Shown here piece after piece: positions 51,885 through 59,866 of a stretch of DNA of 64,000 nt. Numbering within the stretch: position 1 is the stretch's first letter; the number at the start of each line of letters is the position of its first letter. Under the pieces are notes generated by a model. The model ran no database searches. It was not told the DNA's origin and saw only the letters and a program-made list of their open reading frames with translations. The position numbers and the translations under genes were made by a program. The stretch comes from Chitinophaga niabensis (GTDB taxonomy: Bacteria > Bacteroidota > Bacteroidia > Chitinophagales > Chitinophagaceae), in assembly GCF_039545795.1 (NCBI RefSeq), contig NZ_CP154260.1:5647001-5711000 (forward strand). Reading direction: 5' to 3'.

Positions 51885-53129
51885 CTAATTATGGTGAGTT
51901 CCATTCACGGTGAAATCAAAAACATCAAAGTTGCGCGGATCGCCCAGGGCTTTGCTTTTGTAAGCAGCTGTCAGCGGATGTGAGATCAGCAGTGGCACCA
52001 TTTCTTCATAACGGCCGCCATGAGAACGCAGCCCGCTATCCAATGCACTGAGATCATGATGTGCCGGCGTACGGCCCACCACTACATCCCTTGCACTGAG
52101 AACGATCAGATCCCCGATACGGTCTTCCGGTTGTTCCAGCAAATGCACAGCGCGTGCTTTGTTATGTACTTCCGTAATACCCGGCTGCCCCTGTAACCAA
52201 TTGCTGACAACCGTTTCATCCACCCCTTCCGGTAAATGTACCGCCACATAAGAACCCAGTGCACCATGGTGTTTTACATATGGGTCCGTAATAGGGCAGA
52301 TCACCCGGAAACCGTTTCCAAACTGTTCTGTAAGCATGGTTTCTATAAAGAGCACATTGGGAGAACCATCTGCTTTCTGTTTAGCATTCATACCATGATC
52401 AGCAGTAGCCCCGATCACTGCACCCAATGCCAGCAAGCGGCCCAGCTCATGATCAATAGCTTCGTAGAATGCCAGTGACGGCTCATCTTCAGGAGCGTAA
52501 GTATGTTGCATATAATCCGTGAGGGAGAGATACAGGAAATCTCCCAGCCCCTGTTCTATCAATGCCACGCCTGCACGTAATACAAAAAGACTGGCATCTG
52601 CACTATATATAGCCGGGGTTTTAAGGTTCAATGTTGTTTCCACATTGCCAATACCATGCGTGGCTTCCTGAGCCTGGTTGGCCTTTTCCGCAGAGAAGGC
52701 GATGCCTGTCATTTTATGGCTGAGGATATCCCGCAGTTTTTCTTTCGCTGTTACTACCGCTACTTTGCGGCCTGCGTTGGCTGCAGCGGCAAGGATCGTT
52801 TCTGCACGGAGGTATTCTGAAGAGTTCATCATCACCTCTTCCTTGCGGTTGGTGTCATAGAAGAAATTCCCGCAGATGCCATGCACCGCCGGGGTAACAC
52901 CTGTTACAATAGAGGAGTTGTTTACATTGGTAAAGGAAGGCAAAGCCCCTCTCACCATACCCCGGTAACCGGCCAATGTCATTTTTTTAAGGTTCGGCAT
53001 CCTGTCGTGTGCCATTGTAGCGTCTAGATATTCATCGGCAGAGCCATCCAGGCAAATCACCACCACTGGAGAGGCAGGCGGAGTATAGGTTTTGCCATTT
53101 ACAGTAAAGGATTGGGTGGATATTGACAT
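51885..53129 (-). CDS. phnA: phosphonoacetate hydrolase
   Basis: Alkaline-phosphatase-superfamily enzyme of 414 aa that cleaves the C-P bond of phosphonoacetate to acetate and phosphate using two zinc ions. Metal and nucleophile sites are visible: VVICLDGSADEYLD (Asp), ALPSFTNVNNSSIVTG (nucleophilic Thr), LSLTDYMQHTYAP (Asp/His), GATADHGMN (Asp-His), and LRSHGGRYEE (His). ATG 53129 (MSISTQSF) is chosen; upstream in-frame residues overlap the inverted repeat that looks like an operator. Translation of phnY follows after 5 nt. Confidence 0.87.
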   Translation of the reverse strand: MSISTQSFTVNGKTYTPPASPVVVICLDGSADEYLDATMAHDRMPNLKKMTLAGYRGMVRGALPSFTNVNNSSIVTGVTPAVHGICGNFFYDTNRKEEVMMNSSEYLRAETILAAAANAGRKVAVVTAKEKLRDILSHKMTGIAFSAEKANQAQEATHGIGNVETTLNLKTPAIYSADASLFVLRAGVALIEQGLGDFLYLSLTDYMQHTYAPEDEPSLAFYEAIDHELGRLLALGAVIGATADHGMNAKQKADGSPNVLFIETMLTEQFGNGFRVICPITDPYVKHHGALGSYVAVHLPEGVDETVVSNWLQGQPGITEVHNKARAVHLLEQPEDRIGDLIVLSARDVVVGRTPAHHDLSALDSGLRSHGGRYEEMVPLLISHPLTAAYKSKALGDPRNFDVFDFTVNGTHHN

Positions 53130-53131
53130 GT

Positions 53132-53181
53132 ATATTTGTTTATAAATACTAATAGATTGAGTAGTAAAAGTAAACAAATAT
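53132..53181. promoter_or_regulatory. 11-bp inverted repeat before phnA (candidate operator)
   Basis: ATATTTGTTTA (53132-53142) and TAAACAAATAT (53171-53181) are perfect inverted repeats, 39 bp centre to centre. The pair begins 3 nt upstream of the phnA start codon. A related sequence lies upstream of the DUF5690 gene. The XRE-cupin gene 68 nt away is the obvious candidate regulator. Confidence 0.5.
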
Positions 53182-53248
53182 TCAGTTCCAGAGCTGTTAA
53201 TTTTTTATGAATTGGGGCAAAAAATTGGTTGATCGGGCTAAAAAACCG

Positions 53249-53833
53249 CTATTTCTCTGCGTCCTGGAAGAAGTAAACCACCAACAGCAGTGCATCATCT
53301 GCTCCTACATTAGCCGGTTTGTGGCCCAGGCGGCCATCGAAAAAGATGGAATCCCCGCTTTCGAGGATGTACTTTTCATTATTGATGAGGTATTCCACCG
53401 TGCCTTTGATCACATACTTATATTCATAAGCATCCGTTTTCACGATCTGGTTACGTTTGGCGCCCTGCTTCAGCTCCAGCAGCACAAAATCCGTGGGGCC
53501 TCCCTTGATATTGCGGGTAAGCACCCGTTTGTACAGGAAACCTTTGGCATTCTCCTTTTCAAAGGATTGGTATTCATCTTTCCTTTTGATCAATACCCGG
53601 GCGGTTTGCGTCTGCTGATTGATGTCGTTAAAGAACTCATTCATATCCAGGTTGAGTGCCCGGATAATATTGATCAGTACCAACAGAGATGGTACGGTGC
53701 GGTTATTTTCTATCTGGGAGATGAGGCCCTTGCTCACTTCCGCTTTGTCTGCCAGTTCCTGCACGGTAATGCCTTTGGCCTTGCGCTTTTCCTTGATCTT
53801 AGTGCTGATCTGGATAATGATATCTTCTTGCAT
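53249..53833 (-). CDS. XRE-family regulator with cupin domain
   Basis: A 194-residue regulator. N-terminal HTH_3 domain (about 8-65: ISTKIKEKRKAKGITVQELADKAEVSKGLISQIENNRTVPSLLVLINIIRAL) and C-terminal cupin_2 domain (about 115-190: YKYVIKGTVEYLINNEKYILESGDSIFFDGRLGHKPAN). Such regulators sense small molecules through the cupin. It lies upstream of and parallel to phnA-phnY, so it probably controls phosphonate genes. The opposite strand carries a long open frame that is only a shadow. Confidence 0.88.
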   Translation of the reverse strand: MQEDIIIQISTKIKEKRKAKGITVQELADKAEVSKGLISQIENNRTVPSLLVLINIIRALNLDMNEFFNDINQQTQTARVLIKRKDEYQSFEKENAKGFLYKRVLTRNIKGGPTDFVLLELKQGAKRNQIVKTDAYEYKYVIKGTVEYLINNEKYILESGDSIFFDGRLGHKPANVGADDALLLVVYFFQDAEK

Positions 53834-53884
53834 GCCTTTGATTTATTGGGAGGTTCCGTTCTAATCCGCAACAAATTAGATATT

Positions 53885-53897
53885 TTAGCTTAGCTAA
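53885..53897. promoter_or_regulatory. perfect 13-bp palindrome between XRE and MarC genes
   Basis: TTAGCT-T-AGCTAA lies in the 111-bp region between the divergent XRE-cupin and MarC genes, 26 nt before the marC -7 element. A second imperfect dyad (TCTAAT...ATTAGA) lies just before it. Candidate operator. Confidence 0.4.
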
Positions 53898-53922
53898 CCA
53901 TCATCCCGGGTAAAGAATACCC

Positions 53923-53930
53923 TACTTTTG
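53923..53930 (+). promoter_or_regulatory. -7 element of the marC-like gene
   Basis: TACTTTTG matches TAnnTTTG, 14 nt before ATG 53945. Confidence 0.55.
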
Positions 53931-53944
53931 CAAAAATTCAAGAT

Positions 53945-54514
53945 ATGTTCAGTATCGACCAGATGATCACCGTAGGCTTCACACTCTTTGCTGTGATAGA
54001 TATCCTTGGTTCCATTCCCATCCTGCTTTCCCTGAAAGAAAAACTTGGGGAGATCAGCGCCTGGAAAGCCACACTGGCTTCCGGCATACTGATGGTAGCA
54101 TTCCTGCTGATAGGAGAAGCCTTCCTGAAACTCATGAGTGTAGACCTTCAATCCTTTGCCGTGGCGGGTTCTATTGTGATCTTCATCATCGGGCTGGAAA
54201 TGATCCTGGGCATTGAATTCTTTAAAAGTGATAATGACACCAAAACGGGAAGTCTTGTTCCTATTGCCTTTCCGCTGATTGCAGGTTCCGGTACGCTCAC
54301 CACCATCATGTCCCTCAAGGCTGATTTCGGGGATTATAACATCCTGGCGGGCATCCTGGTGAACCTCCTGATCATTTTTGTGGTATTAAAGTCCCTGAAC
54401 AGGATTGAGCGGATACTGGGAAAAGCTGGACTGATGGTGATACGGAAGTTTTTCGGGGTGATCCTGCTGGCCATTGCCGTACGGATCTTTAAAAGCAATA
54501 TCGGGACTTTGTAA
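53945..54514 (+). CDS. MarC-family integral membrane protein
   Basis: A 189-residue inner-membrane protein with six helices. The opening GFTLFAVIDILGSIPILLSL, and PIAFPLIAGSGTLTTIMSL in the middle, are MarC/UPF0056 signatures. VNLLIIFVVLKSLNRIERILGKAGLMVIRKFFGVILLAIAV is the typical end. Function is unsettled; an early link of MarC to multiple antibiotic resistance was not supported later. Own promoter; the tRNA follows 43 nt downstream. Confidence 0.88.
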   Translation: MFSIDQMITVGFTLFAVIDILGSIPILLSLKEKLGEISAWKATLASGILMVAFLLIGEAFLKLMSVDLQSFAVAGSIVIFIIGLEMILGIEFFKSDNDTKTGSLVPIAFPLIAGSGTLTTIMSLKADFGDYNILAGILVNLLIIFVVLKSLNRIERILGKAGLMVIRKFFGVILLAIAVRIFKSNIGTL

Positions 54515-54531
54515 TTTCCTATTAATTAACT

Positions 54532-54539
54532 TAGCTTTG
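54532..54539 (+). promoter_or_regulatory. -7 element of the tRNA-Arg gene
   Basis: TAGCTTTG matches TAnnTTTG, 18 nt before the mature tRNA 5' end. Confidence 0.6.
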
Positions 54540-54557
54540 CAGACCTTTTGAGGATTT

Positions 54558-54629
54558 GGCCTCGTCGTACAATGGATAGTACATTAGTCTCCGAAGCTGA
54601 TGATCCAGGTTCGATTCCTGGCGAGGCTA
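54558..54629 (+). tRNA. tRNA-Arg (anticodon CCG)
   Basis: A 72-nt cloverleaf by hand folding. Acceptor stem GGCCTCG/CGAGGCT with discriminator A, D-arm GTAC-AATGGATA-GTAC, anticodon arm TTAGT-CTCCGAA-GCTGA giving anticodon CCG (reads CGG), and T-arm CCAGG-TTCGATT-CCTGG. CCA is not encoded. The gene is followed by a terminator and then the SMEK gene pair, so this tRNA 3' end could have served as an integration point; no duplicated tRNA end was found. Confidence 0.93.
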
Positions 54630-54638
54630 CGAAAAAAT

Positions 54639-54685
54639 AAAACCGGAATTTCTGAAAAACCATTCAGCAGTTCCGGTTTTTTCTA
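54639..54685 (+). terminator. terminator after tRNA-Arg
   Basis: Outer stem AAAACCGGAA / TTCCGGTTTT plus inner stem CTGAA/TTCAG, followed by TTTTTTC. Confidence 0.8.
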
Positions 54686-54712
54686 TTAACCCTAATCTTA
54701 GTCAACCAAACG

Positions 54713-56086
54713 ATGTCCAACGAGCGCCAAAAACTGGGAAATATTTCTTTCTTACTTGCATGTTGGATAGCTGACATCCGGTTGAACAATGCTATTGACT
54801 TCCAGGATATCAATAAGTCTGCCGAAGGCGTATGCATGCAGTTGCTGAACCTCGTTTACAATTATGAGCTGGAAGACCTCAATTACACAAAGCGGAATTT
54901 CCCGGGGCTTGATCTTGCAGACCACAAAGCAAAAGTGGCCTTTCAGATCACTTCCCGTACTGATGCAGCCAAAGTGATTGAAACCTTACAGAAGGTAAAA
55001 GATGATTTTCCTTCCGCTGTCAAATTCTTCATCCTCAACCAGCAAACCAAAATAAGTTTCGGCAAAAAGAACGATCCTGCTAACATCCACCCTTCTTTCC
55101 ATGCAGAAAAGGATATTTTATATCCTGAAGACCTTCTCCGTGAAATAAAGAACATCTATCATACTGATCCGGCAAGGTTCCGGAAAATTCAACATCTCCT
55201 GGAGCGTGAACTGATCAGGTTCGTGCCTTCTGATAAAGTGCAATCCGTTATGTCAGGCAACACTATAGATAACTTACTGAAACATTTGCCCCACAAAACC
55301 AGGGCATTCTTCGCCGTGCTGATCCTGATGCTGATCATTACCGGTGGGGCGCTTTACATCTACAAGGACTATGACTCCGTTAAAGCAGCAACAGATAAAG
55401 AACCCTGCATCGCGTACAGCATAACCGGTATCATATTGGAAAACAGAGATGGTACGGAAACAAAAATGCGGTCTGTTACCATTGTGCTGCCGGAGATCAG
55501 CCCTTATACTAAAGAAGAGATGATCACGAATGGAGAATTCCTGATAAGGGATGTTAAACTGAGCAGGAATAACCCTGCCATTCAGCTCAGGATAGAGCGG
55601 GAAGGGAAGATCCTGTATAAGAAACGGATTGAATTAAATGCATCTAAATGGGATAGCTCCCAATGCAGTGTCAATATCGGGGAAGTGCATCTTACACAGG
55701 AAGATCGTGTAAACCCGATCCCTGTAACTGCTGCTCAACCTGTAACCTTTAACATCAATTACGAGCACAAGGGTTTAATTGCCGCCATCAGCAAAGCAAA
55801 AAACCTGGTATACCGCAGATCTTCTCCGCGCCTGGTAGAGATCACTTATTCCGGCGAAATATTACCTGCGGTTACTCGCAGCCTGTATTATTACCCGGGT
55901 GGCCATCTGCTGGTTCGGGTAAAAGAACATCACTGTGAAAAAGAACTGCCTTTCCGGATCGGGGAAACGTTCAGGATAGGCAACAGGATGGAAGGTGTAA
56001 AAGCAGACATACAGCGTGATATTGATTCTATCATAGATAATAATACCTCATCTATTGCGAAAACTATTGCCTCATGTTTCGATTAA
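54713..56086 (+). CDS. SMEK-domain transmembrane protein
   Basis: A 457-residue protein. Residues about 8-110 match the SMEK domain found in predicted anti-phage and conflict systems: SAEGVCMQLLNLVYNYELEDLNYTKRNFPGLDLADHKAKVAFQITSR by position 36-82 (key residues N57, N62-F63-P64, D67, D70, Q78-I79-T80). The D...QxT pattern recalls restriction-nuclease folds. One transmembrane helix follows (about 198-217). The C-terminal part (about 230-457) looks extracytoplasmic, with a carboxypeptidase-regulatory-like beta domain (GIILENRDGTETKMRSVTIVLPE). A membrane-spanning SMEK protein is unusual. Its stop overlaps the next gene by 13 nt. Confidence 0.75.
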   Translation: MSNERQKLGNISFLLACWIADIRLNNAIDFQDINKSAEGVCMQLLNLVYNYELEDLNYTKRNFPGLDLADHKAKVAFQITSRTDAAKVIETLQKVKDDFPSAVKFFILNQQTKISFGKKNDPANIHPSFHAEKDILYPEDLLREIKNIYHTDPARFRKIQHLLERELIRFVPSDKVQSVMSGNTIDNLLKHLPHKTRAFFAVLILMLIITGGALYIYKDYDSVKAATDKEPCIAYSITGIILENRDGTETKMRSVTIVLPEISPYTKEEMITNGEFLIRDVKLSRNNPAIQLRIEREGKILYKKRIELNASKWDSSQCSVNIGEVHLTQEDRVNPIPVTAAQPVTFNINYEHKGLIAAISKAKNLVYRRSSPRLVEITYSGEILPAVTRSLYYYPGGHLLVRVKEHHCEKELPFRIGETFRIGNRMEGVKADIQRDIDSIIDNNTSSIAKTIASCFD

Positions 56087-57864
56087 GTTTTCTACTACTC
56101 CTTATCCCTTTTATCGGTGACGCTCAACAGGCGCCCAAAAGAACGATCATGATCCACACGCATGGCGACAGAACGTTGGTGACCCTGATCGAAAAATCGT
56201 TGGGCCGTTTACGGGTAGGCGATTCCCTTCGTTTTGAACATGTAACCAACTTGAATCAGATCTACAATACCGCCATGATAGACACCATCGTCAGAACTCT
56301 TATTGATCGTGGCCCTTACATCAATTTTAAATTGACCCCGGAACAGGAAAAGAACTTGAAAGAACTGGCAACAACCGTCTCTCAATATGAACTCCTGCTG
56401 AGTGTCAATATTAATAAGGTCAATGCGCTGCTGGAATACCAGTTCTATTTATATAGTACGGATACAACTACCAAAGAAAAAACACAGCAAGACTCAACAG
56501 CGCACTGGCCCACTAAAAACCTCTTAAAACCACGGTATCTGAACAGCTTCTTTATAGATGTTTCTTCGCCGGATTACAGTGAGCGCATCGATCGCGAAGT
56601 TGCCAAAATGTTCCCCGAAACAGAACAAGCTCCAGTAGCCGTAATCTCCAGCGGATCAAAAAAAGCACAGGAAACATTTATAGGTATAAAAGATACCATT
56701 CGTTTAGACGGATCCGTTCTATCGAATGACCATGAAGTATCTGCCCGGAAACTACAGTATTACTGGTATCGCGAAATACTTTCTCCTGATACCGGTGGCC
56801 ATAAGATCCTGGTAAGCGAAAAGCCTTCACTGGAATTGCCCTCAGACAGATTAAGCGACAACCGCTTCTTCCTGAAAGTATTCGATGGCGTACATTATTC
56901 GAATTTTGATTCTGTGGATATACATATCAAAGCAAAACCAGAAATATACCTGGTGGATACTGTTATTTCCACCTACTACCATAGATCCCTTTTTAAAAGC
57001 AAGGACCGCATACAAGCTTATGCACATATATTAAGCTCAAGTCTTTCCCGAAGTGATGTCAGCAAATTGCAACTATACGTTTGGGACAGGAGGATAGATA
57101 CTTTTAATGTAAAAAAGGAATATTACAGTGGGAAGAGGTATAAGCGCAGGTCCACTTATAAGGATTGGATAAATTTATCCATGGAAGAGGCCCTGTTGCC
57201 CCGGGAAGACCAGATCAACCTAAAAGTGGAAAAAACAGAAGATGGATATGATATCAATTTTGATAATGATGCCAACCATGATTTTTATGTAAATTATTTT
57301 ATTGAAGAACAGGAATTAAATGTAAGCAGCAATTCTGTGAACCTAACGGTGGAACATAGAGCCTATCCAATGTATTCATTTATCCTGAACTATAACCATC
57401 TGGAATTCGGCGCTCTCAATAAAAGCATAGAAGACACCATAGACGCCGTTATTCACGAAGCGCGATTTGGTATTGCTTTAAGCCTGTACAGATCAGAACA
57501 GACAGGTATAGCATTAGAGGCAGATGCAACTGTAGGTTTTTCCGCAAATACCCCCCGCAGGGTTACAATGTCCAGAACGTTGCAGGGGCATTTGTATTTT
57601 AAAAAATGGGTAAAATATCACTCAATGGCGCTTGTCGTTGGCGCAGGTTACACCCTGTTTACTGTGGAATCGGAAGTTCCCTTGAACAGGTTCACATACA
57701 ATGAATGGAAGCCGGGAATATCAGTCGGGATAGAAAGTCAGCCGGTTCGATGGTGTACTCTCTTTTTTGGTGTAAATGGCAATTTTTCTAAAATGGAAGC
57801 CCATGGCTACCAGATAAGCTCCCAATGGATGAATATCAGGCTAAAGTTTCATATCCCGCAATGA
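56074..57864 (+). CDS. exported beta-rich protein coupled to the SMEK gene
   Basis: A 596-residue protein whose ATG lies inside the end of the SMEK gene, so the two are translationally coupled. Signal peptide 1-18 (LSFLLLLIPFIGDAQ). The next 185 residues have no recognised family. About 195-290 resembles an Ig/PKD-like domain (DTIRLDGSVLSNDHEVSARKLQYYWYRE, FFLKVFDGVHYSNFDSVDI). The last 150 residues show alternating aromatic/hydrophobic strands ending in NIRLKFHIP, like an outer-membrane beta-barrel. It is probably the envelope partner of the SMEK protein. No homologue with known function is recognised. Confidence 0.65.
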   Translation: MFRLSFLLLLIPFIGDAQQAPKRTIMIHTHGDRTLVTLIEKSLGRLRVGDSLRFEHVTNLNQIYNTAMIDTIVRTLIDRGPYINFKLTPEQEKNLKELATTVSQYELLLSVNINKVNALLEYQFYLYSTDTTTKEKTQQDSTAHWPTKNLLKPRYLNSFFIDVSSPDYSERIDREVAKMFPETEQAPVAVISSGSKKAQETFIGIKDTIRLDGSVLSNDHEVSARKLQYYWYREILSPDTGGHKILVSEKPSLELPSDRLSDNRFFLKVFDGVHYSNFDSVDIHIKAKPEIYLVDTVISTYYHRSLFKSKDRIQAYAHILSSSLSRSDVSKLQLYVWDRRIDTFNVKKEYYSGKRYKRRSTYKDWINLSMEEALLPREDQINLKVEKTEDGYDINFDNDANHDFYVNYFIEEQELNVSSNSVNLTVEHRAYPMYSFILNYNHLEFGALNKSIEDTIDAVIHEARFGIALSLYRSEQTGIALEADATVGFSANTPRRVTMSRTLQGHLYFKKWVKYHSMALVVGAGYTLFTVESEVPLNRFTYNEWKPGISVGIESQPVRWCTLFFGVNGNFSKMEAHGYQISSQWMNIRLKFHIPQ

Positions 57865-57873
57865 TACCATTAG

Positions 57874-58076
57874 GGAAATCTGACCTACCTGGAAGAAGTG
57901 AATTTTACCAAAGAGGCCAGCAGAGAACGTTTTTTTTACAGTTGAAAAAATTCTATTCAGAGAAAGAAATCCTGGAAATAACCTGGGTTAACGCCACTGA
58001 GAACTACTTCAATATGATGGCAAAGCCCCTGGGCCAGACCTCCGATAACTTTGTCTACCGGCAAAATACCCATTAA
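57874..58076 (+). pseudogene. C-terminal remnant of a carboxymuconolactone-decarboxylase-family gene, frameshifted
   Basis: Reading 57874-57936 in one frame gives GNLTYLEEVNFTKEASRERFF. Shifting frame in the run of eight T (57930-57937) continues LQLKKFYSEKEILEITWVNA, then ENYFNMMAKPLGQTSDNF, to TAA at 58076. This matches the C-terminal third of AhpD/carboxymuconolactone-decarboxylase-like proteins (FSEKEIvEITW-NA-ENYfN). Loss of one T explains the shift. The N-terminal part is absent; the sequence begins 10 nt after the SMEK-associated gene ends. ECF41 sigma factors commonly regulate genes of this family, and an ECF41 gene lies 1.8 kb downstream. Confidence 0.7.
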
Positions 58077-58343
58077 TTGGGCTACTCCCCAGCACCCATT
58101 AGCTCCCATCCAAATTTCCCCGTACCTCCTTAAAGGATTTCCAAAAAACCGCCCGCAGGGTAGAAAAATCTCCATATACAACAGGCCCTTTACCCCTCAA
58201 ATGACCCACCAGCAAGGGCTGCACGTATTACTACTTAAATTTCACCTCCAATTACCCCTTCCTACCTCAAAAATAAGTCTTAGAATATGCGGGACATCGT
58301 GCAGATTAAGACAAAGGGCCATCATTCACCACAACATTCCACT
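58077..58343. other. non-coding stretch after the remnant
   Basis: C-rich and A-rich, with no supportable gene, promoter consensus or terminator. Probably decayed sequence. Confidence 0.3.
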
Positions 58344-58877
58344 ATGAGTGCAACCATCACCCTGGACCTTGGGATTTTACTGGAGGTAACTTCCAAGTGC
58401 AAGCAGGATTATGCTAACTGGACTTTCTTTAACGTGAAGGATGCGACACTTTCTGTTCATTTTGATACCATTGCCAATGACTACTTCCGCCTGTTGCTGG
58501 TGGACATGAATACTATGCTTAGCCTCTCCAAGAACATCAAGATCACTTTCTGGCAGGTTTTCAACCGCCTGGAAAGAGGGAAATACGGGAGGAACAAGAT
58601 CACCCTCTCAGATATTATCCGCTGGCGGGAACTTCTCCTTACCAGTTACCAAACCATTGAAAAGATCAAATTGCTACGGGACAGGAAAGTCTACTACGTC
58701 AATGATGAAGAAACCTGCCAGGTTTTCATTAGCCGCAGTGAAATAGAGGAGGTACTGATAAAGATGGAAGATATTGTCTTAGAGATCTGCCGCATCCTGG
58801 AGTACCCTATCACCAGTATCCCTACCGTAGAGGAAAGATCCAACCACACCATTGAGGATGCCTTTAAGCGGATTTAA
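58344..58877 (+). CDS. hypothetical helical protein, weakly AbiU2/HEPN-like
   Basis: A 177-residue soluble protein from ATG 58344 (MSATITLDLG); an upstream ATG at 58287 gives no sensible extension. It is predicted mostly helical. ANDYFRLLLVDMNTMLSLSKN, RLERGKYGRNKITLSDIIRWRELL and KLLRDRKVYYVNDEE resemble in order the helices of AbiU2/HEPN-type proteins. However, the catalytic Rx4-6H motif is not present (RDRKVYYVND has no His), so it would be an inactive relative at best. It sits in an accessory region. Function unknown. Confidence 0.55.
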   Translation: MSATITLDLGILLEVTSKCKQDYANWTFFNVKDATLSVHFDTIANDYFRLLLVDMNTMLSLSKNIKITFWQVFNRLERGKYGRNKITLSDIIRWRELLLTSYQTIEKIKLLRDRKVYYVNDEETCQVFISRSEIEEVLIKMEDIVLEICRILEYPITSIPTVEERSNHTIEDAFKRI

Positions 58878-58937
58878 GTATTTGATCAGAAAATGTTATA
58901 CTATATTTATACTGTTCCCTAACCTAAATCTTTTATT

Positions 58938-59822
58938 ATGCGCTCCCCCTTTACCTTGATGCTTTTAATGCTATCCACCCACGTATTCGCACAAAAAATT
59001 GAATTTAAGAAAAAACTTAAAGTACAGGTTAATGCTGCCGCTAATCCTCTTTACCAGGTGAGGTTTATTGATCCCAAAAAGGACACCCTGATGAAACGGT
59101 CTATGGAAGTATTTGCACCCAATGGTCAGTTACTAAATTACCAGCTTACCAAAACACTGAACTGGAATAAGGCCTTACCCTTTCATAAAGACAGTCTCAC
59201 ATTACCAGGTAGCTTAAGCCAAAAAAGCTATTTATATGCGGATATCAAACCCGATGAAGACCGGTTGTTGATTTACTTCTGGCCCTACATCACAAGCGGT
59301 ACTCCCTCCACTGAAATAGTGCAAAACAATGCCTTTTTTGAAGATCATATGTTTTCTATTGCACTGGAAGACAGAACAACGCTATCATTTCCTTCCTCCT
59401 CCCTGCATGCAGGTGCAATGACCCTTCCCATCAAAATATATATTGGTGGCCCGGACTCTGTGAGTGCAGTACAGGCTGGTGTTAGCGCCGGGCTGTATGT
59501 AGGTAAGAAATGGAGCAGGACCCAATATATCAAGTTGCCGAATGAGAAAGAATTCACCACTTATCAAACAGCCTATTCATTGAACGTGTTACTTGGCCTG
59601 AATAAATTAGATCTTGATGAAAAGAATACAAAAGACGCAGGTAAGAAATTTAAAGGAAGTATTGCTTCATTAAGTGCCGGTATTTCTCCAGGCTTTCACT
59701 ATAAAAGCTTTACCCTTTTTACGGCTATCGGATTTGACTTTCCGCTAAGTAGCAAAGGGGAACATTGGGCATTCAAAGGTAAACCCTGGATCGGGCTGGG
59801 AGCAGGATTTGAGATATTTTAG
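58938..59822 (+). CDS. exported hypothetical protein
   Basis: A 294-residue protein with a signal peptide (about 1-18, LLMLSTHVFAQ). The mature part is beta-rich with many polar strands. The last 100 residues alternate Gly/aromatic residues (SVSAVQAGVSAGLYVGKKW, GSIASLSAGISPGFHYKSFTLFTAIGFDFP, KPWIGLGAGFEIF) and end with Phe, typical of small outer-membrane barrels. It lies upstream of the ECF41 gene, 44 nt apart, but the ECF41 promoter is between them. No family recognised; it could have an envelope role. Confidence 0.6.
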   Translation: MRSPFTLMLLMLSTHVFAQKIEFKKKLKVQVNAAANPLYQVRFIDPKKDTLMKRSMEVFAPNGQLLNYQLTKTLNWNKALPFHKDSLTLPGSLSQKSYLYADIKPDEDRLLIYFWPYITSGTPSTEIVQNNAFFEDHMFSIALEDRTTLSFPSSSLHAGAMTLPIKIYIGGPDSVSAVQAGVSAGLYVGKKWSRTQYIKLPNEKEFTTYQTAYSLNVLLGLNKLDLDEKNTKDAGKKFKGSIASLSAGISPGFHYKSFTLFTAIGFDFPLSSKGEHWAFKGKPWIGLGAGFEIF

Positions 59823-59830
59823 TCCCATCC

Positions 59831-59857
59831 TGTCACAAATAAAAAGGCTAATTTGTC
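59831..59857 (+). promoter_or_regulatory. ECF41-type promoter of the sigma gene
   Basis: TGTCACA (59831-59837), 16 nt, TGTC (59854-59857), followed by TTAT. This matches the reported ECF41 consensus TGTCACA-N16-CGTC in the -35 motif and spacing, with one base different in the -10. It ends 9 nt before the sigma ATG, implying autoregulation and a nearly leaderless mRNA. Confidence 0.7.
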
Positions 59858-59866
59858 TTATACAAT

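Noticed and set aside
53207..53893. A 228-codon open frame on the plus strand opposite the XRE-cupin gene
   Set aside because: The minus strand encodes a clear HTH-cupin protein over the same interval; the plus frame has no recognisable domain and no promoter.
54558..57870. An integrative element with flanking att repeats after tRNA-Arg
   Set aside because: No integrase gene and no second copy of the tRNA 3' end were found in the window; an inserted island is only inferred from the truncated neighbour.
57957..58181. A minus-strand frame over the decarboxylase remnant
   Set aside because: The plus strand carries recognisable homology; the minus frame has no features.
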